Below the pieces are notes generated by a model that worked only from the letters and a program-made list of their open reading frames with translations, was not told the DNA's origin and ran no database searches. A program made the translations under genes and the position numbers. A stretch of DNA of 64,000 nucleotides from Stichopus chloronotus (Eukaryota > Echinodermata > Holothuroidea > Aspidochirotida > Stichopodidae). This document shows, in pieces, positions 57,233-64,000 of the stretch. The number at the start of each line of letters is the position of its first letter. The stretch's first letter is position 1. The DNA lies in the NCBI GenBank assembly GCA_021234535.1, contig CM037832.1, positions 5,863,135 through 5,927,134 of the forward strand. Reading direction: 5' to 3'.

Positions 57233-57630
57233 TTATGTCCTTATAACAACAAACAAGTTACGTAATTTGAATGAGGTAAAGACTAACTTAACATCAACAT
57301 TTTTACAATATGATCTGATTAATTGTCGAACTTTGTGTTGTGTGTCACCAGAGATTTTACCGATGTAAGGAAGCTTGTAAAACCTAACGTCGTGAGAAAC
57401 AGGTTCGTCAATGTTTTGCTTCGCCATCTCCTTCTCTAAGAAAGATTTGACAATTTTGTCGGCTAAATGAGAGGAAAATTGATTCCTTTGAAGGGTGGAC
57501 ATAAGTTTTTTTAAATCTATATCAAAACTGTTCCAGGTGTTGTTCACTTTGTACAATCTGTCAATTAAGGTCTTGACAAGACCAATTTTGTACGAAAACG
57601 GGAAAAAGCTGAAAAAATTAGTAAGTAATC

Positions 57631-57632
<2 letters not shown>
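57233..57632 (-). pseudogene. Penelope-like element copy 2, RT C-terminal part
   Basis: The minus frame starts at the microsatellite with TGLLTNFFSFFPFSYKIGLV and continues KTLIDRLYKVNNTW; this is the RT thumb and linker of Penelope-like elements, ending LRNLFVVIRT. All catalytic RT motifs are lost. A stop or frame change at about 57233 separates it from the nuclease part. The 5' border falls exactly at a (TA)n tract, as in copy 1. Confidence 0.85.
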
Positions 57633-57661
<29 letters not shown>

Positions 57662-57664
57662 CAC
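57633..57664. repeat. (GT)n(AT)n microsatellite at 5' edge of Penelope copy 2
   Basis: GTGTGTGT followed by a TA run and ACACA. The Penelope coding frame begins immediately next to it. Confidence 0.97.
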
Positions 57665-58497
57665 AGAGACATATTTCTATTCACTTTGGCATAGATTGCA
57701 ATTGTCATCCTTTCATGTGACAGCTACTGTACATGAATCCTGCTGTCTATATGTACAAATATACAAAAGGACAGAAAGGGAAGGCATCATCGTTAAATCA
57801 TTAAATTCTCATTAATGGTACCAAAGCAAGCAGGAAGAAGAGGAAAGACAATTTAGTAAAAGATATGTAACAGATATGTGGAACAAAAAATGAAAAACAA
57901 TTTAATAGAGAGAAAGAAGGAAACTATAGTTAATAGGAATAGGAAATTGTGTCATTGATAATTGAACAATATATATAAAAAGAAATAATAAGATTTTTAG
58001 ATAATTACCAACTTTGAATCTAAAAGACGGTGCTTGATAGGCTGTATAAAAGGAATGTAGCCATGATATTACAACAATAATCTTTGAAGAGAACCACAAT
58101 AGTTAGCTGCATCTTAGTAGTAAAAATTGATAAAAATATTAAATGCATAGCAAACAAATTTATTTTACGTATTGAGCATTTTTTGTTTGCACAATGTTTG
58201 TAATTGTTGGATATATTGTGACATCATAAAGTAAAGGTTGCTATTTATAAATTTACCAGTACTTATATTTGTAGGTATTGTTGCTAAAAAGTAGCAAATG
58301 TTTAAAAAAAAAAAAAAGTTGAAGATAAGATTTCAACTTTGCAGTCACAGTGTTGTTTCTTCAGTTAGAAAGTGTTTTACTCTGTTTTTCTAAACATTCT
58401 CTGGTACTTAACGGAAAGACTTCAGTTCAAAATAAAAGAAAACGTATCCTCAGGCTGGAAGAGGTCATTACTCAACATCCGTGTCACGGTACAAGTA

Positions 58498-58680
58498 TCA
58501 ACGAAACCCCTGGAACATGGTGACGGCTTTGGACTTGATCAAGCGGTTGAGAAGGTTTGTCTCAGCATCCTTGTCATGGACCAACGTATGAATGAATGCA
58601 GAGTTTTTCTCTCCATTATTGTTTTCAAAGTAATGATCCCAGTAGCCAAGGTGATTGGCTCCAAAGCCAAAGACATCAAC
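58498..58680 (-). CDS. Sialyltransferase (ST3Gal-type) terminal exon
   Basis: 60 codons plus TGA, opening VDVFGFGANHLGYWDHYFEN and later VHDKDAETNLLNRL. This is the C-terminal end of GT29 sialyltransferases, Golgi type II membrane enzymes that move sialic acid from CMP-Neu5Ac to galactose. Sialylmotif III is seen as DHYFE, and sialylmotif VS (H-x4-E) as HDKDAE. The nearest relatives by eye are ST3Gal1/2 types ([20 protein letters not shown]). Acceptor CATAACAG, phase 0. A possible polyadenylation signal on the minus strand lies at 58159-58164. Earlier exons are at 58847-58913 and 59277-59397, but their order is odd. Confidence 0.88.
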   Translation of the reverse strand, partial: VDVFGFGANHLGYWDHYFENNNGEKNSAFIHTLVHDKDAETNLLNRLIKSKAVTMFQGFR

Positions 58681-58846
58681 CTGTTATGAGGAGTAGACAC
58701 TTTTAGTAATAAGAAACCAAACTTTAAACCATGGAACTGCAGCTAAAAAAAAAGTGACACATGATTGGGATTGATCAATCACAGTTTAATAAAAAGAGCA
58801 ATAGAGTTATGTTCAACATCATGTATCTACTTCACTTCTCACTTAC

Positions 58847-58913
58847 CTGTTTCAACACAACAACTGCACTCCCATCCTCCATGCCAAGAGATTCTAGCCG
58901 ATGTGGGACGTAC
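58847..58913 (-). CDS. Sialyltransferase exon, central segment (position out of order)
   Basis: 67 nt: one base, then 22 codons starting YVPHRLESLGMEDGSAVVV and ending LKQ, followed by donor CAG|GTAAGT; acceptor CCTGCAG. It resembles the sialyltransferase segment after sialylmotif L (in ST3Gal1 YPESFRELGDNVSMILVPFK), which should come before the exon at 59277-59397. On the minus strand it lies after that exon. Its phase-0 end also joins the terminal exon at 58680. It may be a shuffled or duplicated exon; a spurious call is less likely because both splice sites and the homology agree. Confidence 0.6.
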
Positions 58914-59276
58914 CTGCAGGTCATTCTGCTAACCTGACTCAGACATGTTTTACGTTGCGCGTAACCTAGTACAATAATTATTTTCACCTCTCATCACTAT
59001 AGGAAGGAGTGTGGTTGGAACTGTTTGTCTAATCCCTAACTGCTCACTAACAAGGCTATGGCTATTTATGTGTTAACCATGTGTAAATCTAAAAGTCTTC
59101 ACTATTTCAGCTTAACATTTCTTAGTCTTGACTGTTTGTTAAAAGAAATTCTGACTAGATATTTAATATGCATGAATAAACTAAAAAAATCAAGTCAGCA
59201 ACATGTGGTATATATTGCATGTGCACAGTCATTCTAAAATTGAACTGTTCTTTGTAAAAGAATATTCTTAGCTTAC

Positions 59277-59397
59277 CTGATCACACATTTGCAACTGCAA
59301 CAAAAATACTCAATAGTCCAGTAGAGGCCCATCTGCCCTTGCCTAGTCCCCACTGGTGCTTGATGTGCCACATCAACTCTGGGTTGAGTAAAAGTAC
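59277..59397 (-). CDS. Sialyltransferase exon with sialylmotif S, one-base frame lesion
   Basis: Begins VLLLNPELMWHIKHQWGLGK followed by GRWASTGLLSIFVAVANV. This is sialylmotif S, which binds donor and acceptor in GT29 enzymes (compare NPAF..YVHDRW...[21 protein letters not shown] in ST3Gal1). The last codons are disturbed: the frame meets TGA, and the expected DQ before the donor CAG|GTAAGC is recovered only with a one-base shift. The exon is 121 nt where a multiple of three is expected. Acceptor TTTTGCAG. No exon for sialylmotif L was recognised up to the window end, so the gene is partial here and may be a pseudogene. Confidence 0.75.
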
Positions 59398-59929
59398 CTG
59401 CAAAATAGGACAGATAGATAAAAAAAAAAGGAAAGAAAAAGACTGCTTCTGTGGTTGTTGTATGGATTCTACTAGTACTCCAGGTATGAGTAACTGTTAT
59501 GTGTGTCTGACATAGCTGTTTGCTTGTCTATGTAGGATAAAATCTAGAAGAATGATTTAGACTTGTCAGCATTAATCTTGAAGAAGACTTAAACTGGAAT
59601 TTCCCTTTAGTCTGACCAACTGAATATTAAACTCATGAGAAACTGTGGCTTCAGTTTTAAATCAGAAGAAAACGTGGGTAGCTTGACTACTCTCTTTGCT
59701 ACTTGCCCCAACAGCCACAGCAATGACATCAGCATAAACAAGCATCTCAAACAATTATTCCTCTAATGTGCCATTTGTGAAACTTCAGGAAATTCATCTT
59801 CTCCACAAAACTCAAGAGCAAAACATGTTTTTCTGGAGTTTTTCAAGTTGGTAGCGGCAGATTCTTGAAGGTGTGGTACCACCATGCATTTACAAGTTCG
59901 AATGTCAACCGACTTCTGTTTAATACTAA

Positions 59930-61075
59930 GATAGTGGTGAATGGGTTAATGACCAATTGATTTCACCAAGGTGCATGCATGTTTGAAGATGATGAGTTAC
60001 ATGATAAACAGATTTCATGGTGAGTAATACATGGTAAATAATTACATGGTGAGATGCATGGTATAAACAGATAATTATATAGTAAGATGTGTGGTATTAA
60101 ACAGACAATTACATGGTGAACAGGTAATTACATGGTGCAGATGCATGGTATAAAACAGATTCCTTGGTGATGTGCATGGTATTAAACAGAAGAGATGAAG
60201 GATGAAGAACATGAAGAGATGAAGGATACATAAGACTATATGATGACTTGCATGGTAGTGGAGGATGGGGTTAGTTGACCCTTTTCAGAAAAAGTCTCAT
60301 ATCCTCCTAACTAGACTAAACTTGAGGAAAAATTCAATATACTTTTTATATGGGTATCTATAAGGTAGTAAGTTGAGTGGCATATATTGAGAATGGTGGA
60401 ACGTCTTTGGTTTCGGGTAAACTCGACAGTTGGCGGTGACCTCTAAGAGATGGTCTAGGTAACTGCACCACTGTGTGGGATTATGGTTGGAACATGGTCA
60501 AAGCATAATATGTGGTCACATACCTTTAGGGCCATCATTTGAATTTTTTCTTCCCTGTGTGAGAAAAAAGCTCAAGCGTTTCAACTAATCCCGCTCTGCG
60601 CTCTCCCCCTACGTATATAGTGTGATGAGATACATGGTGTGTAGATAACAAGAAGACTTGCATAGAATGGGGATGGTCAGCAAGATGAGTGCATCGCATG
60701 TTATGTATCGTACGTAATATATTGAGCTGCACTATACAGTGTAGTGATCGTCGCATAATACGTACAGGTGATAATGGCGAGTTATGCTATGGTGTGTTGC
60801 ATGGTAAATATATATATAGGTAACATGGTTGCATGGTAAACTGAGTATAGGTAACTTGTTGGGTTACATGGAAAATAGGTTACATGGTGAGTCACGTGAC
60901 AATTAGTGTGCAATGATGTGAATTACATGGTAAAAGGTGACATGGTGAGAAGCATGGTACACATATGGTAATTTGTGGCATGGAAAGAACGCACCATGGT
61001 GAGTTGCATGGTAAATTGGTAATGTGGTATGTTGCATGGTAAGTTGGTAACATGGTGAGTTTCTTGGTCAATATC
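59930..61075. repeat. Degenerate ACATGGTGA/GCATGGTA array
   Basis: More than twenty ATGGTGA or CATGGTAWW words, often as TTACATGGTGAG..GCATGGTATAAACAG, with irregular spacing. The middle (60250-60770) is unrelated sequence. No coding content. It lies upstream of the sialyltransferase exons on their strand. Confidence 0.7.
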
Positions 61076-61079
61076 AATT

Positions 61080-64000
61080 ACTTCAATTTACCAAATATGA
61101 ACATTGAATGTAGGATAAATTGGGAGTAAAGGTGAGCATAATGTTTAAACTATTTGAGACATAAGTCCTGGAAAATTCCTAGCTTGTTCAGTGATCAGTT
61201 CATGGAGCCAAAACAGCTGCACAGTCAGATGATGTGATCATTGCTAAAACACAAAAGTGAATTTCCCTTTATAGTTTAAACTAGTAAACTCAAAAGTCTA
61301 AACTGCATGAGCATAAAAGAACTTCACAAATTACTTTAAGAATTATAGATTGTAAAGTAGGTAGGGAAGTTGTATCAATCTTTGATCTAATCTATGTAAC
61401 ATTCATGATTTTGAAACAGGCCAAGCCTTACACTTGGTAACATTTTACCTCACCGAAACATATATGCTTTACTTACACTTCCAGGTTGCCTGACCAATGG
61501 CACAAGTGCTGTATTCAGAGTTTTGTGTGTATGTGGCTAAGTATCGGCAATGAGTTGGAGCTCACATACCCTTCAGTTGGAACAAATACCTGCATGATGG
61601 CCATGTGCAATGCAATAAAGCATGTATTTTACATAATTTATACATATTTGAACTTAATTCTCCTTTGCGGATTGGTCTCTCCATGACTCAAGGACTGACT
61701 TGTAACTAAAGACATGCTTTGTACTGTTTTGTTAATGCCGATATCTGTTCCCTCCCCCCTTTCCTTTTTCTAAATTTGAAGTGATTTTCTTTTTGTAAAA
61801 GAAATTGTCCATTTTGCAAACCTAGAATTCTGTACCGCAAGCTGATGGAACACGAAAATTGCGTTGAATGTTTGAGATGGGACTGATAGAGTCTTCGATC
61901 ACACTTAAATGTGACGAGTTTTGTTCAAAATTAATGGAAAAATACTGAAATTGCTGAACATTTAGACACTTTCAGCCTTTAGATAATTTTTTTTTTTGTC
62001 TTTTCATTTTTTCATGTTTTCTGCAGTCGTACTTTGATTTCCAAAATTTTTGTGTCTTCCGCAGAATGGTAAACTCTTGTCTAACATGAAATTTATTATT
62101 TACTCTTAACATGCAATTTTTTTCACAGGTTGGAATAAAATTAGTCCACACAAGTTTCTACCCTAGCTCATGGACTTTAACAGTGCTCTCACTTGAGTGT
62201 AGCCAGCTGTCACCTCCTGTTCTGTGTGGATAAAATGAGCAAAATCTACACTTAAGAGTAATTGGATTGCATTTCTCCTTGGTTCCAGTGCTAGTTTACT
62301 GTGTTGTGTTAACTGTGTTTGGATTTCTGTGAAAAACCGAGTTCAACCTCGTGTAACTTTTAGAACTATTCTGTTCATGTAAATTGTCATAACTTACCGT
62401 ATATTTAAATTATATAAAATATGTAAAAAATATGTGAAAATTCTGAAGTATATTTAATTGTAGGAATCTCTAGAATATTTGGTTTGTGTCACTTGAATGC
62501 ATGTAGACTTCACACTTTGAATTCATAAAGGGTCACAAAAACAAATTCATTTCAGTATCAAGTAAGAGGCAGTATTAGATCTGTGTCAGTCTCAGTAGTG
62601 CCCCCCCCCCCACACCCCTCACCTCCTGAATATATTGAAGGATATAAAGCTCAGCAGTTTTCAATTTTCAGTAATGTCAGGCCAACACACCTATAATTCT
62701 TTCAAGTGGTTGAGATTGTTCACTGTAAATCAGTCTATTTTATCAAAGGCAGTCACTCATCATCCACATTACACTTTTGGCTAGGGGTTTGCAAAATTCT
62801 CGAATGGTTCTGCTCTTTGATTGACAGCAAATTTGAAAGATCTGCACAGTAGCTCATATGATGCAGCATGCACGTGGGCTCAGTGTTTTAACTATACATG
62901 TGGAGGCGATAGCTGAGGTCCAGCTGCCTCTGTTATGATGTCGTCGTTGGTTTCAAATCAAATTAATTTGCTGGGCCCCCTCATCTTTATCTCCATGCAT
63001 AAATGAGTGCAATTAACAGTAAAAGCTCTGTTGTATGACAGAATGTTGACAATCACTGCAACTCTTCTGACATTCCTTGCATTTGCTTTTGAACACTTGT
63101 AACATGAACAACATACATCTGTTCGAATGCCACGATGAATGCACCACAACTATTGCAGCAGTTGATCGTGTAAGTGAGTGTTCTCTGACTAGTTTGTAAT
63201 CCCATTAGAGACCAGATTCTAATGCTTCAAAAGCTTCTGGATGACCTTGTGATGTGAGCATTCAGAAACACAATTTTGAGACTGTTTCGGGATGGCTGGT
63301 GCATACAGTTCGATCCTGGGAAAGTTTCTGATACATTTTGAAATGGCGCTGAGAGCTGCTGAAATAATGAAAATTGCAAAATCGGTTTTTGCTTTCATGT
63401 TTTATAAACTGGTTGTGATGCAACTGGTCTCCATGACATAGAAACAACCTGCAGTCATTTGCCAAGTTGTGTAAAAATTACCTATTTTTACGGTTTATCA
63501 CTCATGCACCCAAAAAAATAAAAAGCGCTGGATGAATTGATTAATTTAAACTTTTTCTGAAGAATGGGCTGAAAGTTGTTTTGCTTAGTGATAGATTTGC
63601 ATGCAACTACAGGTTGGATATTTTGTAAAGACACAAAAGTAAAAGAAACATTTGAAATACAAATATAGATCAATAGAAAGTCTGAACTCCATTTCTTCTG
63701 AGTTTGGAAGTAGGCTTTCAAACTACAGTTATGGCTAAGAGTGATCTGTGTCAGTCCCACTTTAGGGCACTAAATTGTCACTCTGTAATATTTATTTGGT
63801 CTTTTGAGACGCAGTCACCACATTGCCCAACTTCTCAACACAATTCGTCACACAGATCTACCATTCCAATCGTCTCTTTATCGCTGTAGTGCTTAGCCAC
63901 CTGTAAGTATGATCAACCTGCCTCATCTTTATACTTTTAACAATACCTGGTTGGATGGTCAGATGTTGTTTATAGGGCGAGCACAAATATTTGATCAGTA
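61080..64000. other. Possible upstream part of sialyltransferase locus, no exon recognised
   Basis: No sialylmotif L (C-x-V-V-G-N-S/G) was found on either strand up to the window end. A poly-C run is at 62600-62610. Confidence 0.5.

Noticed and set aside
61486..61686. Plus-strand frame with TYPSVGTNTCMMAM, like sialylmotif S
   Set aside because: Wrong strand relative to the sialyltransferase exons and no further motif; short resemblance only.

Overview
The window is animal nuclear DNA: AT-rich, mostly non-coding, with split genes whose exons have GT/AG borders, a eukaryotic tRNA gene, and many decayed transposons and microsatellites. The transposon mix (Penelope-like elements, Ty3/Gypsy, pogo/Tigger, hAT-like, LINEs) and the exon homologies suggest a marine invertebrate, possibly an echinoderm. 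That species call is an inference and is not proven here. There are no operons, no CRISPR arrays and no sign of prokaryotic DNA.

The main gene is the nuclear gene for mitochondrial large-subunit ribosomal protein uL3m (MRPL3). It lies on the minus strand from 27,149 to 6,113. Eight coding exons were rebuilt by reading the sequence; their phases agree at every junction and give 353 codons including the stop (352 aa). The uL3 signature is intact across exons 5 and 6. Its introns hold most of the repeats in the left half: LINE pieces, two blocks of a ~145-bp minisatellite, a 313-bp triplicate, and a 2.27-kb hAT-like element with an 8-bp target duplication.

A second host locus, at 58.5-59.4 kb on the minus strand, holds exons of an ST3Gal-type sialyltransferase. 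Its exons appear out of order relative to the protein and one has a frame lesion, so it is probably a broken, duplicated or shuffled copy. A tRNA-Ser(AGA) gene lies at 30.8 kb. An unidentified possible terminal exon is at 38.1 kb.

The middle and right are rich in mobile DNA: a 1.45-kb pogo/Tigger remnant with 32-bp inverted ends (27.8-29.3 kb), two Penelope-like elements each bounded on both sides by AT-rich microsatellite (31.0-32.9 and 56.7-57.7 kb), a dead Gypsy pol (46.0-46.9 kb) and several fold-back repeats (39, 56 kb). Hammerhead-ribozyme-like motifs accompany both Penelope copies; the one at 56.8 kb has a canonical core.

The most unusual signals are: (1) a composite repeat family that disperses perfect nuclear-receptor DR1 half-site pairs every ~145 bp, with a covarying hairpin in its tail; (2) the microsatellite-bounded Penelope copies with hammerhead motifs; (3) a 342-bp uninterrupted purine-pyrimidine alternation; (4) the disordered sialyltransferase exons. 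No complete new enzymatic system was found.
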